Below are positions 1 through 11,134 of a DNA stretch of 64,000 nt, in pieces. This DNA comes from Ehretia macrophylla. Taxonomy: Eukaryota; Streptophyta; Magnoliopsida; Boraginales; Ehretiaceae. Below the pieces are notes generated by a model, which was not told where the DNA came from, did not search any database, and saw only the letters and a program-made list of their open reading frames with translations. Position numbers and translations under genes: made by a program. The stretch covers positions 40,747,712 to 40,811,711 of the forward strand of contig CM075783.1 in the NCBI GenBank assembly GCA_037974665.1, read 5' to 3'. Every line of letters starts with the position of its first letter. Position 1 is the stretch's first letter.

Positions 1-528
1 GGCGGGAGCTTCTTGGCATTTTGCAAGCAAGAGGGTATTCAGAGGCAATTTACTGTTGCACATACACCTCAGCAAAATGGTGTAGCAGAGCGGATGAACA
101 GAACTCTTCTTGAAAGAATGAGAGCTATGTTGGAAACTGCAGGTCTAGCCAAATCATTTTGGGCAGAAGCAGCTAGAACTGCCTGTTACGGGATAAACCG
201 GTCACCGTCAACTGCAATTGGGTTGAAGACACCAATGGAAATGTGGACCGGAAAATCCGCAGATTATTCTACCTTGCACATATTTGGATGTCCGGCATAT
301 GTGATGTATGGTTCCCAAGAAAGAACAAAGCTGGATCCAAAATCCAAGAAATGTGTATTCTTGGGAAATGCTGATGGTGTTAAGGGGTATCGCCTGTGGG
401 ATTCTACTGCCCACAAGGTTGTCATCAGCAGAGATGTGATATTTGCAGAAGATAAACTGCAAAGTGAAGACGACAGCAACACTTCAAAGGAGACTACTAC
501 AATACAAATTGAAGATAAGTCAGAATAA
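1..528 (+). pseudogene. Copia integrase fragment
   Basis: This is the C-terminal half of a retroviral-type integrase, which would join element cDNA to host DNA. The block HTPQQNGVAERMNRTL holds the third acidic residue (E) of the DDE triad. It is followed by the copia-specific stretch with FWAEAARTACYGINRSPS and the block LHIFGCPAYV. The frame is already open at base 1, so the true start is upstream. A TAA at 526-528 closes the frame, although the downstream sequence still reads as polyprotein linker. This is therefore a nonsense mutation in a once continuous polyprotein, not a natural end. Confidence 0.88.
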
Positions 529-2220
529 GGAGATGCTTCTTCTGAAGCTGCACCGGAGCACGAGGAACAAGAACCAAATGATGCTGAGGTTATAGAAGTC
601 CGACGTTCATTGCGTCAGACAACAAGACCAACTTGACATTCAGATTTTGTCATGGCGAGCAATGCTGCATACTGTCTTCTAACGGAGGATGGAGAGCCAT
701 CTACCTTTCACGAGGCTATAAAAATCCCCGATGTTGCCCTGTGGATGACAGCAATGTAGGAAGAAATTGAAGCTCTATGTAAAAACAAGACGTGGGAGCT
801 TGTTCCACTACCACCTGGACGGAAAGCCATTGGTAACAAATGGGTCTACAAGATCAAGCGAGATAGTAATGACCAAGTGGAACGATATCATGCAAGACTG
901 GTGGTGAAAGGATATGCTCAGAAAGAAGGAATTGACTTCAACGAGATATTTTCTCTTATGGTAAGACTTACAACTATCAGAGTAGTCTTGGCCATGTGTG
1001 CTGTGTTAGACTTACATCTAGAACAGTTAGATGTAAAGACGATTTTTCTTCATGGTGAGCTTGAAGAAGAGATTTACATACTTCAACTAGAAGGTTTTGT
1101 TGAGAAAGAAAAAGAAAACTTGGTTTGCAGGTTGACCAAATCTCTGTACGGTTTAAAGCAGGCGCCAAGGTGTTGGTACAAGAGATTTGATTCTTTCGTG
1201 ATTAGCCTCGGGTACAACAGACTCAGACCATTGTATGTACTACAAGAGGTTTGGTGATGATGATTTTATCATTCTGTTATTGTACGTGGACGACATGTTA
1301 GTAGCATGTCCCAGTAAAGATCGGGTCCAAGAACTAAAGGCACAGTTGGCTGGGGAGTTTGATATGAAGGATTTGAGACCAGCAAACAAGATTTTAGGGA
1401 TGCAAATTCACCGAAATAGAGAAGGCAAGAAGGTATGGATTTCCCAGAAGAATTATTTGAAGAAAATCTTGCGGCGCTTCAATATGCAAGATTGGAAGGA
1501 AATCTCGACCCCGCTTCCTGTCAATTATAAATTATCCTCAAGTATGTGCCCTAGCACTGAAGCGGAGAGGATAAAAATATCTCGAGTACCGTATGCATCA
1601 ACAATGGGAAGTCTCATGTTCGCTATGATATGTACGAGACCAGATATTGCTCAAGCAGTTGGTGCGGTCAGTCGGTTCATGGCGAATCCTGGTAGAGAGC
1701 ATTGGAATGTTGTTAAGAGGATCCTAAGATATATCAAAGGGATCTCGGATGTTGCATTATGTTTTGAAGGATCAGAATTTACTGTCAAGGGTTTTGTTGA
1801 TTCTGATTTTGCAGGTGATACCGATAAACGGAAGTCTACTATAGGCTATGTGTTTACAGTTGTAGGGGGCGTGGTAAGCTGGATATCTAAATTACAGACT
1901 GTTGTGGCCCTATCTACAACAGAGGCTGAATACATGGCAGCTACACAAGCCTGTAAAGAAGCAATCTGGATTAAACGGTTAATGGAGGAGCTCGGGTACA
2001 AACAAGATAAAATTCCCTTGTTTTGTGATAGTCAGAGTGCCTTGCATATTGCAATGAATCTAGCATTTCATTCCAGGACGAAACACATAGGTATTTAATA
2101 TCACTTTGTTTGAGAAGTAGTGGAGGAAGGGAGTGTGGATATGCAGAAGATTCACACCAACGAGAACCTAGCAGATGTCATGACAAAGCCAATCAACGTT
2201 GACAAGTTTGTTTGGAGTAG
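529..2220 (+). pseudogene. Copia reverse transcriptase and RNase H, degenerate
   Basis: This is the continuation of the polyprotein. RT blocks NKWVYKIKRD, ARLVVKGYAQKEGIDF, KSLYGLKQAPRCWYKRF and the catalytic YVDDM (in LLYVDDMLVA) are present in order. RNase H follows, with DSDFAGDTDKRKSTIGY and STTEAEYMA, and the frame runs on toward ENLADVMTKP. The copy is broken by an in-frame stop near 757, by a frame change around 1235-1257 in the RT, and by a TAA at 2096-2098 near the RNase H end. The family normally uses one continuous frame, so this copy cannot make active polymerase. Confidence 0.88.
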
Positions 2221-2310
2221 ATCCTCCTTTGGCCTAGCAAAGACGTAAGCAACATGGAATTGGCAAGTATGGAGAGATTTGAAGTGTCACCAAAATTTTA
2301 AGTGGGAGAA

Positions 2311-2815
2311 TGTGAGCAATAAAATTTTGGTGCAAGTCAAAAGAAGACAAAAAGTAATGGGAAATGAAGAAAAATCTTTGGTTGCAAAGTTAGGCACACA
2401 CAATTTTGGGTTGATTTCACACTACATGTGGGAAGACTTTTGGTGCAAGATGAACCTATAAATAGAGGCTCATTCTTCACCATTTGAGCATCACCAAACA
2501 TTTCAAGTTAGAGAGAAAAATAAGCTTTCTCTTGAGTATTTTTCTTCCTCTTTTGTTGTTCTATATTTGTGAGTGAGAGTTAGTTTTTCCTATTATTTGA
2601 GAGAGTGATATTGTTCTCTCCTTATATTAGAGAGAAGGTTATTGTAAAATACTTCACATCATAGTGAAATCCTCCATTACTTGCCCGTGGTTTTTCCCTC
2701 GATTTGTTTGAGGGTTTTCCACGTAAATCTTGTCTCTACTTTCTCTGTTCTCATTCATATTTTAGCTGCGTGATACTACTTATCCCCAATCATTCTGTTG
2801 CGCCAATACCCAACA
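2311..2815 (+). repeat. 3' LTR of the copia element
   Basis: The LTR starts TGTGAGCAAT directly after the purine-rich tract AAGTGGGAGAA (2300-2310). It ends CCAACA, giving TG...CA termini and about 505 bp. The next base is LINE sequence. A TATA-type promoter and a pyrimidine-rich leader lie inside. No second LTR is in view, so insertion age cannot be read here. Confidence 0.82.
2457..2464 (+). promoter_or_regulatory. TATA box of the copia LTR
   Basis: TATAAATA lies about 150 bp into the LTR, followed by AGAGGCTCATT. Its position fits the U3/R promoter of a copia LTR. Activity is inferred from motif and placement only. Confidence 0.6.
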
Positions 2816-4865
2816 CTACCCGCATATGAAAGCCACTTTGTTGTCCAATGGTAGATTCTAGATGTAATTTTTGCCACAAAAGCAACACAACTTAGTTTGT
2901 TGAGCCTACCAGTAATTAATGGAATTCCAAGACAATGGACAGGTAGACAACCCCTCATAACACCCAACATATCACAGATAAAAATACAACTTTCAGAGCA
3001 ACCGCAATGTAGATCTCACTCTTAATTGTACTGAAGGGGAGACCTGAAAGCTTGGAGAAGATAGCAATAGCTTTCTTGATAGCATCAATTGAACTGGGGT
3101 TAGCCTTATGCAAAAGATAAGAATGTCGTATGCAAAGGCCAAATGGTTGAGCTTAGTACTCTTGCACTTAGGATGGAAACCAAATCCTTTCACCTTACCA
3201 CACCAGTTAAGAAGTTGCGATAGGACCTCTATGACAATAACAAAGATGTATGGTGAAATAGGATCACCCTATCGAAGACCTTTCTTTCCCTGAAAAAATC
3301 ATTCCATTTGACCATTGATCATTATCGAATATGAAGGAGAAGAGATGCACATATCAATCCAATGGATAAAAATTCTAGGAAATACAAATGCTTCAAAACA
3401 AGATCTGATAAAAACCCAATCAACAGTATCATATGCCTTCATAATATCATACTTAATAACACATCGGGGGGCTTATACGTTTTCTCTCATAGTTTCGAAC
3501 CAACTCTTGTGCAATTAAAATATTATCCAATATTTCTCTCCCCGGGATAACCGTTGTCTGATTCAGAGAGTTAATTGAGTCAAGAACTCGACACAGACGA
3601 TTAGCAAGAACTTTTGATAGACAATTGTACAACATATTACAGCATGATATGGGCCTGAAGTCCTGTAGCCTAGAAGGGTTATCCACTTTTGGAGTCGTAG
3701 TATTGACCTTTTTGAGCAAAGCACATGAAACAAAGGCATTGCGAACCGCTTGACAAACATCACTTCCAACCACATCCCATGCATTCTTAAAAAACCAAGT
3801 AGAAAAACTGTCAAGACCCGGACTTTTCGAATCATGATTAGAAAACATAGCCTCTTTGATGTCAGATTCATTGATTAGTTGGGCAAGCATTCTCTTATCT
3901 TCAGCATTAATAGTTTTACTTAGGATTCTCTTAATATCATTAACTGAATAATCAACAGCATCGGCCCGGGCTGAACCAAGTAAGTTCTTGTAATAACCAA
4001 TGAATCCATCAATAATATCCGAAGGGGAAGAGAGGGTACAACCATTATCATCAACAATAGAAGAAATAGTATTTCTCACCTGTCGCCTTTTAACAACCTT
4101 ATGAAAATATGCAGTATTCAAATCTTCATCTTTTAACCAGTTGATTCTTGACTTCTGCTTAATCATAGATTCTTCACAGGTCAGTGCTTCCTTGAGTTGA
4201 TTTCTCAGATCAGTTTCTTTCCTCACAAGATGATGATCAGTAGAGGCTCCCAGAGTCAAAAGTTGAATGGTCTCAAGTTCAGCTCTAATTGAAGCAATAC
4301 CATTCCCAATACTCAAGAAGTGATCTTTGTTAAATTGTTTTAGGGCGATCTTGAGTAACTTCATCTTTTTCACAACTCTGTAGATTGGATAACCAGTAAC
4401 ATGATTATTCCAAACCCTTTCGAGTAACGATCTATAATGATCACTACAGGTCCAAGCATTATAGAACCTGAAGGGAGATTTGCGAGGAGTAGTTCCAGGC
4501 TTAGAATTAAGCACCAAAGGACAGTGATCAAAAACTCCGGGAGAACCCATAAACAACTCAGACAAAGTACAACAAGTTAACCACTTATGGTTCATAAGAG
4601 CTCTATCGATTCTGCTAGCTCGCATTGAGTCGCCTTCAACCTTATTACTCCATGAAAAGTGAGGACCCACGCATTGATGTTCCACCAGGCCAATAACTTC
4701 ATAAACTGACATTAACTCAACTGCACTGGAGGGGAGGTGATAGTAATTCAATCGTTCATCAGTACGTAAAATCTCATTGAAGTCGCCCAAGATACACCAC
4801 TGTTTATCTCGGATATAAGTGTTCCAGTCTACCAGTTTAGACCATAGGCTACTTCTCTCGAATAT
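2816..4865 (-). pseudogene. LINE (L1-type) ORF2 fragment, cut by the copia insertion
   Basis: Reading on the minus strand, the C-terminal part of an AP-type endonuclease comes first, with WCILGDFNEIL and a downstream SRIDRALMN. The reverse transcriptase follows with KSPGLDSFSTWFFK, LQDFRPISCCN and QTTVIPGREILDN. Then come an F-x-G-x-x-GLR-x-GDPISPY region and LGIPLITGRLNKL. The catalytic ADD box reads AYDILIF, so one essential aspartate is lost. At least two stops lie in the GLR-GDP region, and frames change near 3450, 3200 and 2980. The 5' end is truncated near 4865. The 3' end is cut exactly at the copia LTR edge after LSYAG. It is inactive and old. Confidence 0.88.
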
Positions 4866-5407
4866 TAGAATTGTAAAGATCTTTCTTCAATTCCTTCATG
4901 ATGGATCATCAAGTCAAGCTGGTAGTCACTATCTCAACTCATCATGGTAGAATTCCAAAACTCATGACTTGACCAAGTTATACCATTTCCATGGACACCA
5001 AAAAAAAAGTTATACTTTTCAAATTATGTTACTCCAAAATGTTGAAAGCAATGGCCAAAGCTAAACAATTTTTTTATAAGCGACAATCTTCATGCCTAAA
5101 TAATTCACATAATTCAACAATCTTCTCGTTCCACACCAGTCATTTTCATTTCTCAATCACTCATTGCTGAGAAAATACTCTTCAGAATTTATCTTCAAAA
5201 TGATGAACATTTTGAAATGACAACTCTACAACTTTGGGATTTTGCAATTTGGCTTTACTGAGTTGTCCGAGCAGGTATAATAGATGCCTAGACAGGTCTA
5301 GTAGATGTCAAATCCAATAGAAGTCTGAATAGGTCTAATAGCCACCCAAATCAGTTCAATAAATGCGGGGACCGAATTTTACAATTATACAAAACTGCAA
5401 AGAATAC
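4866..5407. other. Intergenic sequence
   Basis: No gene, recognisable element end or RNA gene was seen. The stretch is AT-rich with short direct similarities such as the repeated 'aggtctaatag'-like phrases at 5270-5350. It ends in the A-rich target site of the next transposon. Confidence 0.4.
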
Positions 5408-5417
5408 AAAAAAAATA

Positions 5418-6380
5418 GAGAAAAGGACATCCAGGTCCCTGCCTTTTTACCTTTGTCTCAAATAGGTCCTCCAGTTCTTAAAAATGTCTTTGGAGGTCCT
5501 TCACTTAAGGGCAATTTAGTCTTTTTAATAATAATTAAATAAAAAAATAGTAATAAAAGTTTAATAAAATATACACACCCTAAAAGTTTAATAAATTATA
5601 CACAACAACACCACCACCCAAAAACACACATACACGAACACACCCGAAAATACACACACAACACACACCAAAACACACCCACTAGTATTATACACACATG
5701 AACACACACAAAGCCAAAAACACATACACAAACTCGCGAGGGTGGGGGTGGGGGTGGGGGTAGGGTTTGCAGTGGGTTCACGTGGGTGTGGGTGTGGGTT
5801 TGGGTTTGGGTAGGGGTGGGGTTTTCAGGGGATTCCCGTGGGTAGCTGGTGGTGGTGCTCGCGGGTGGTGGCTAGTGGTGGTGTGGTGTGTTTGTGTGAG
5901 TTGACAAGCAGCAACATCCTTTGTTGTTTGAGTTGTAATATGATTTTTAGTTGTTGTAAGAAGAGATGAGATGGTTTTGATTTGTAAGAGTCTTGGAGAT
6001 GGCTGCTAAGTGACGACATAGATGAGAAGTTAAAAGAGTTGTTGGTGGAAAGCAGAAGTGGGGTGGGAGGCATGGGGGAAATTACGTCGAAGAATACTAC
6101 ATAAGGGTGGTGACTTCACTTTGTTTCTAAGATCATGTAATGTTTTGGGGTGTGTTCATGTGTGTCTGTTTTCGGGTGTATTTGTGTGCATTTTTTGGTG
6201 TGTTTGTGTGTTTTTTGGTGGTGGTGTTATTGTGTATAATTTATTAAACTTTTATTACCATTTTTTATATTTTTTTATTTAATTATTATTAAAAAGACTA
6301 AATTGCCCTTTAGTGAAGGACTTCCCAAGATATTTTTAAGAGTTGGAGGACCTATTTTGGGACCTGAATGTCCTTTTCCC
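5418..6380. mobile_element. Mutator-like (MULE) non-autonomous element with long TIRs
   Basis: The left end (GAGAAAAGGACATCCAGGTC) and the reverse complement of the right end (GGGAAAAGGACATTCAGGTC) match. The match continues for roughly 250 bp through 'ggcaatttagtctttttaat' and into CA-rich sequence. The element is flanked by the same 10-bp sequence AAAAAAAATA at 5408-5417 and 6381-6390. Long TIRs plus a 9-10 bp target duplication are typical of MULEs, although this A-rich target is low complexity. No transposase is encoded. The left arm has about 20 bp that is missing from the right arm. The core (about 5740-6130) is G-rich and could include captured DNA, but I recognise no gene in it. Confidence 0.78.
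5739..5834 (+). other. G-rich tract with G-quadruplex potential
   Basis: Repeated GGGTGGGGGTGGGGGTGG-type runs followed by GGGTTTGGGTTTGGG and GGGGTGGGG give many runs of three to five G with one- to three-base loops. It lies in the core of the MULE, between CA-rich and GT-rich arms. Quadruplex formation is inferred from the pattern, not shown. Confidence 0.6.
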
Positions 6381-6460
6381 AAAAAAAATAAGGCTCATCT
6401 TTTGTAAGCCTGACCCTACTCCTTGTGTGCCTTGAATATTACTCATTTTCCTCTTTGGGA

Positions 6461-7138
6461 TTTTTTTTTTTTTTTTTTGTTGCTAAAAGTAAGCTTTCTT
6501 TCATTGATTCACAAAAAAATTACAAAGTAAAATACCCCAGGGGGTTTACAGTAGTTGCCTAACATCAATATTTCAAGCAATGCAAATAGCTTGGTTCAAA
6601 AGAGAGAAATTAAATTTCCTAAACATGTATAATTTAGTCATAATATCAAACACGATATTCTAAAAAATCTAGCCTTCATTGAGGAACGTATTACAAAAGA
6701 TCATATTATTCGTTTCTCTCCAAATGTGATAGATGAATGCCCCAAGGAATAATATGATGCAAGTGGATTGGAAGGTGTCTTTGATCGATGAATTCACAAT
6801 CCAATTCTCAACTTCTGTCCAGTTGGAGTACCTTGGTCCTTTCGACTTGTGCCATCTTCTGATCCATATACGTTTGTTGAAGGTACATTGTTGGAAAATA
6901 TGTTCTTTCTCTTCAATGCATGAATGACAAAAGATGTTTGAGGGATTCAACTCCAATTCCCAAGAGATAAGTCTTTTTTTGTAAGGAGTCTATCAAGCCA
7001 ATAAAGCCGTGAACAAAAAGAGTGTTTAGGGGTAGCATTGCTAAACCAGATGGCCTTAGACCAGGTGGTGTGAGGATGATGGTTTCTGATAAGCTCCAAG
7101 AAAAAGTAAGAAGACTTGCAATACATAGATATTTTCAA
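6461..7138 (-). pseudogene. 5'-truncated LINE, 3' end with zinc-binding region
   Basis: On the minus strand the sequence encodes the zf-RVT-like C-terminal region of plant LINE ORF2. Readable blocks are TWSKAIWFSNATPKHSF, RLYWLDRLLTKKDLSLGNW, CHSCIEEKEHIFQQC and the tail with FLGAFIYHIWRETNNMIF. Two frames overlap near 6950, so a frameshift separates them. On the plus strand 18 T (6461-6478) represent the poly(A) tail. The 5' truncation near 7138 is typical of L1 retroposition. It cannot be the tail of the LINE at 2816-4865, because in minus-strand order it lies upstream of that copy. Confidence 0.82.
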
Positions 7139-8021
7139 TTTTTTAATTAAACAAATATTTTTTCTGTGGAGATTGAATAATTTTAATTTTTAACTAAAAA
7201 TACATAGACATTTTATGTTTTGTTTGAGCAAAAGGTTAGACTTTTATCGCTGATCCTTACTAAGCTCCATCATTCGCTTACACTCCAAAAAATTGTGAAA
7301 AAAAATCTTGGAGTAGTTGATCAATCAATCTTTGGGAAATGTCATTTCATGAATGAATGGTTTCTTTTTTTATTACGATGAGTGTCAAAGTTATAACTCA
7401 AACTCATAACCTCTCGTTATTGGGGGCATAAACATTTTGATTGCCTTTTTCACGTCTTGCATGCATGGGATTTTTTTTCTTTTTTGGGTAAAAATTGCAT
7501 GCATGGGCTGGCTTTCTTTTATGTTGCCCAAAAATGTGACTCGGCTGCTTTTATATTGCACAAAGTTGACTCATGCTTTTTTGCTATCCGAAAGTTAACT
7601 TACTATTTTTAAACAATGATCTATGAAGAGCATGTCAACAGCACGTGGTACTAACCAAACCTTAAATCAAGTTTAATTTGTCCAAAAAGTTAATTAAATT
7701 AAACATGGGAGGGGGAACCGTCGGGGGGGGGGGGGGGGGGGGGGGGGGGGTGGGTAGCTGAATTTGGGGGTGTTTGATCATAATTTTTTCTTTTTTTTTG
7801 TTGTCAAAAATTATTTTTGGGGTTTAAAATATGAAAAGATTAAAATGCCCTTTTAATCTTAAGAATTGTTAATTTGGCAAAGACAAAAGTCATGAAAGAA
7901 TTTGTGTAAATAAAAAATCTCGTAGCCCTCTCCCGTTGTTTTTCCCGGACTATTCATCTCTTCCTTCCCAACTAACCACCTTCCACACAGTAGAGGTTTG
8001 CCTTAAAAATGAATAACTGGC
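7139..8021. other. Intergenic sequence with a 28-base poly-G run
   Basis: AT-rich sequence with no coding pattern that I can support. An uninterrupted run of 28 G lies at 7723-7750, followed by TGGG. Nothing else was identified. Confidence 0.5.
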
Positions 8022-8872
8022 TCAAAACATATATGACCCACTATTTTTGCTCACTATTTTTGCTGATGTTGCTCCTCTATGATAGTTCTCTATGTAGCTT
8101 TTTCATTGAATTTTGTTCCTCCAAATCAACTCGTCTTATCCATCCATGCGTGACCTACTCTTCTCGTTAACTTTGTTCCTCTATGTTAATTCTCATGTGC
8201 AACAATTCTTGGTGAATTTTGTTCCTCTATATTAACTATCGTATTCAAACATGTTTATCCCTCCTAGTCACGCTAATAAATTAAATTATATTAATTTCAT
8301 TGAATTTCCTTAATAATTTTAATTACTCAATAATCAATTATTTTATTAATATTAATTTATTATAGGTTTATTAAAATTATTAATTGCATTTTTAATCATT
8401 AATTAATCAATTTTTAGTTAATTTTCTTTAATTATTAATTAATTAATTTAATAGTAGTTAGTTATTAGCTAAAATTTTTAGTTATTAATTTTTAAAAATT
8501 TTTATAATAATTAGGTAAAAATGTGTTAAGCGGTGGGAAGTCCGTTAGCGGAGGGAGGGAATAGAAAGCACCTAAACACATATAAAATGTGTTTTCCTTT
8601 TCTTGTTCTTGAAAAATTTCTTAAAACAGTTTTGTAAAATAATCAGTAAAAACAATGCATGTCAATTAAAATGAATAGATTTTTGAGAGTGTGCTTTGTT
8701 TTGGGAGTTATTGTTGGAGCTGATATAGCCTGCGATTTCTGTTTATCTGCAGATTTTGTCAAATAGTGAGCCCAGTATCTATTATATTGCACACCTCACG
8801 CAGTACAAACTGAATAGATTGTTACTAAACAAGCTCGAGAACCTCGGCTTTCAGTTTTTCAATACCTTCTAG
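8022..8872 (+). repeat. First copy of a tandem segmental duplication
   Basis: Two stretches here recur downstream in the same order. Sequence around 8030-8230 ('gacccactatttttgctc', 'gttcctctatgttaattctc') matches about 9180-9365. The intron end and exon at 8690-8854 match 9730-9890. The blocks between the matches differ, because the second copy received a MULE-like piece and this one has AT-rich filler. The unit is therefore a degenerate direct duplication of gene sequence with a period of about 1.1 kb. Confidence 0.75.
8753..8854 (+). pseudogene. Duplicated exon relic of an FAD monooxygenase
   Basis: It follows the acceptor 'gtttatctgcag' and is nearly identical to the start of the exon at 9795 (shared 'aatagattgttactaaacaa' and 'ctcgagaacctcgg'). 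A small insertion and in-frame stops destroy the frame. It stops after 'ggctttcag', where similarity to the second copy ends. It corresponds to the region just before the second Rossmann-type segment of the protein and has no function by itself. Confidence 0.7.
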
Positions 8873-9171
8873 TATGTGGCAAGAGTTCGGTTCTTTCATT
8901 TAGCAAAATAAATAAATAAATAAATAAAGAGTTCAGGTTCCCTCTTATCTCATCAAAGAAGGACGAATCCAAACAAAGCACCACAAATCCCTCATCAATA
9001 TGGTTTTGGACTATATTTTTTTACTATTACAGAATATAATTTTTTGATAAATAGTAGATTAAAAGATTGTTGTATAAGACGTTATGCTACTCCATATTAT
9101 AATATCAATGGGTTTGAGGATGTAACCTTCTATTTCTTAACGTTGTAACTAGGTCTTGGTCCAGTGTTATA

Positions 9172-9892
9172 TATCAACATGTAACCCACTATTTTTGTTG
9201 ACTTTGCTCCTCTATGTTAGTCCTCTTATGTAGTTTTCTCGTTGAATTTTGTTCTTCCAAGTCAATTTATCTTGTCCATCTATGTCTGACCTACTCTTTT
9301 CACTTACTTTGTTCCTTCATGTCAATTCTCATTTGCAAACAATTCTCGTTGAACTTTGGTCCTCTATATATGCATGTATGTATACATCTATGTATGTATA
9401 ATATACATGAATATATCATTTTTTATATGTATAGATCTCTGTGTGTGTGTATATTTATGTATACATGTTGATATATATATATATATATATAAACAAAAGG
9501 AAAACGGAGAAAAGAGAGAAAAAAAGGGCACTTGAGTCTTTTTGTGCGGTTATGTTAGCTATATTGATGAAAAGCTGGGAGGAGTCAGGTGTGCTGAGTT
9601 TATAAAAACCACAAGGGATTTGTTAGGAGATTTTTGAACTATAGGAAGTATTGTACACTTACGTCAAACCATAGGGAGGTTTGAAACACTTCATCCATTA
9701 AAATATCCCAGTGGATAATAATTGGTGTGAGTGTGCTTTGTTTTAGGAGTTATTGTTAGTGCTGACATAGCCTGCAATTTTTGTTTATCTGCAGATTTTG
9801 GATCAAACAGTGAGCACAGTGTCTATTGCACACCTCATGCAGTACAAATTGAATAGATTGTTACTAAACAAGCTCGAGAACCTCGGCTTTTG
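9172..9892 (+). repeat. Second copy of the tandem segmental duplication
   Basis: It matches 8022-8872 in two blocks (about 9180-9365 and 9730-9890). Between them lie TG/TA microsatellites and a piece resembling the right half of the MULE at 22541-23358. The second block contains the better preserved monooxygenase exon. Confidence 0.72.
9366..9712. mobile_element. Partial element related to the MULE at 22541-23358
   Basis: The order microsatellite, 'aaacaaaaggaaaacggag', 'gatttttgaactata' and 'attgtacac' parallels the right half of the 22.5-kb element (microsatellite, 'aaacaaaaatgaaaagga', 'gatttttaaactata', 'attgtgtac'). The matching left half was not found, so this is either a remnant or a diverged family member. 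The similarity was judged by eye. Confidence 0.4.
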
Positions 9893-10645
9893 TGAGATAT
9901 TAATGGGGCATGAATGCATCTCAATCAAGACTGCAGACGATGGTGTTACAACGACTGTTTCTTTTGAGAATGAAGGAAAGCGCAGGGAGAAAGATATCCA
10001 TTGTAATTTTCTTGTTGGTTCAGATGGCGCAAAAAGTACAATCCAAAAGCTTGTAGGCATAGACATGAAAGGTGAAAAGGACTTGCAAAACTTTGTTAGT
10101 ATCCTCTTTTGCAGCCAAGACTTGGGACATTATTTGATATAAGAGAGACCAGGGATGCTCTTTTTCATCTTCAATCCTCAAGCTGTTTGTATTCTTATTG
10201 CTTATGGTCTCAACCAAGGAGAGTTTGTTTTAAAGGTATTGTGTGGTCTTATGTGCTTTGAGATTCTGACTTGTTGGCTATTAAATTACAACTCATCTAA
10301 AATTTTAAGTAGATAGAGAAGAATTTGTTAAAATTATTTATTGTGTTTAACACGACCTCTTACAAATAGGCTAGATAGTTTTTGACTGAATCTTGCTTGT
10401 TGATCATGTAATTATGGACATGGATGATGGTGAATTTTTAATCTAGAACTTTTTGATGATACTTGAATTTGTGATACCATATTAAGTTATCTTCTTATCT
10501 AAAAGTTTAAACTATTAAAGACGAGTTTTTTTATTTGTTTATTAATATTATTGCCCATGAAAACCTATAATTTACATAAAAGTTACTTACTTCATAGGTA
10601 CCATATTATCTACCTCAACAGAAGCAGGAGGACTTCAGCCCTGAG
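9795..10645 (+). pseudogene. FAD-dependent monooxygenase, two internal exons
   Basis: Exon 9795-10235 follows the acceptor 'gtttatctgcag' and ends at a GT donor. It encodes VSIAHLMQYKLNRLLLNKLE, then FLVGSDGAKSTIQKLVGIDM, which contains the DG motif of class A flavin monooxygenases that contacts FAD. Exon 10598-10645 sits between 'ttcatag' and 'gtatc' and reads VPYYLPQQKQEDFSPE in the same phase. The wording resembles the plant EMB2421/At1g24340-type hydroxylase family, recalled rather than searched. An in-frame TAA at 10140-10142 replaces the residue before ERPGMLFFIF. No later exons were recognised before the CACTA element. This is a partial pseudogene, with its first exons also missing. 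Confidence 0.75.
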
Positions 10646-11053
10646 GTATCTTTCATTGTTTGCATAATACTTCCCATGAGCAAAACAACTTGAAATTTAT
10701 ATGAAGTTGTTCAACATTCATCATGGGTTAGATTGAAGAATGAGTGAGATGCATTTCTACTATTACATGATTATCTCATCTAAAAATTAAATTGTTAAGA
10801 AGTGTTTATATGTTATATTTATAATTGTTAAGCTAGCTTTGCATTTAGATAGTTTTAATATTTTGATTGAGTGACGGCCATACTAGAACCAAAGTCTGAG
10901 CTCTAATAACATATTAATTTACCACCTTATGTCTAAAAGTTTAAACTATTAGAAATAAATTTATTTTAGTTATCGTATGCTGAAATGGGTACAAAATGGA
11001 AACGCATTATCTACTCTGTTTTGATTTCCATGCTTAGTATGAAATAATGAACT
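10646..11053 (+). other. AT-rich, probably former intron of the FAD gene
   Basis: It follows a clean GT donor at 10646 and shows no coding sequence. It may be intron or flank of the broken gene. Nothing else is recognisable. Confidence 0.35.
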
Positions 11054-11134
11054 CAGGAATCCTATTCCTTAGGTAATGTGATTCCTCCAAATTTAGGATT
11101 AGCCATTTCAGGAGTCCTATTCCTTAGGTAATGT
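11054..11134 (+). repeat. 55-bp tandem repeat interrupted by the CACTA element
   Basis: Unit one spans 11054-11108. Unit two starts at 11109 ('caggagtcctattcctta'), stops at TGT (11132-11134), and resumes after the transposon at 14406 with 'gattgtcccaaatttagg'. The interrupted second copy lets the empty site be inferred and confirms the insertion edges. Confidence 0.8.

Larger units (their letters stand above)
1..2815 (+). mobile_element. Ty1/copia retrotransposon (Tnt1/Tork-like), 3' part
   Basis: The window opens inside the integrase of a copia-type polyprotein. Reading on, it passes through reverse transcriptase, RNase H, a purine-rich tract and a complete 3' LTR. The domain order integrase before reverse transcriptase identifies Ty1/copia. 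The wording of the conserved blocks resembles the plant Tnt1/Tork group. The 5' LTR, gag, protease and start of integrase lie outside the window. Stop codons and a frameshift show the copy is inactive. It ends inside a LINE, so it is younger than that LINE. Confidence 0.9.

Noticed and set aside
5596..5781. Minus-strand ORF rich in Cys/Val/Phe
   Set aside because: It is a translation of the CA/GT-rich arm of the MULE. Low complexity, no family resemblance.
2816..7138. One LINE spanning both minus-strand LINE pieces
   Set aside because: The piece with the 3' end (6461-7138) lies upstream in minus-strand order, so the two cannot be one collinear element.
7375..7440. Possible minus-strand SINE or tRNA relic
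   Set aside because: Only a loose B-box-like phrase. No cloverleaf and no flanking duplication.
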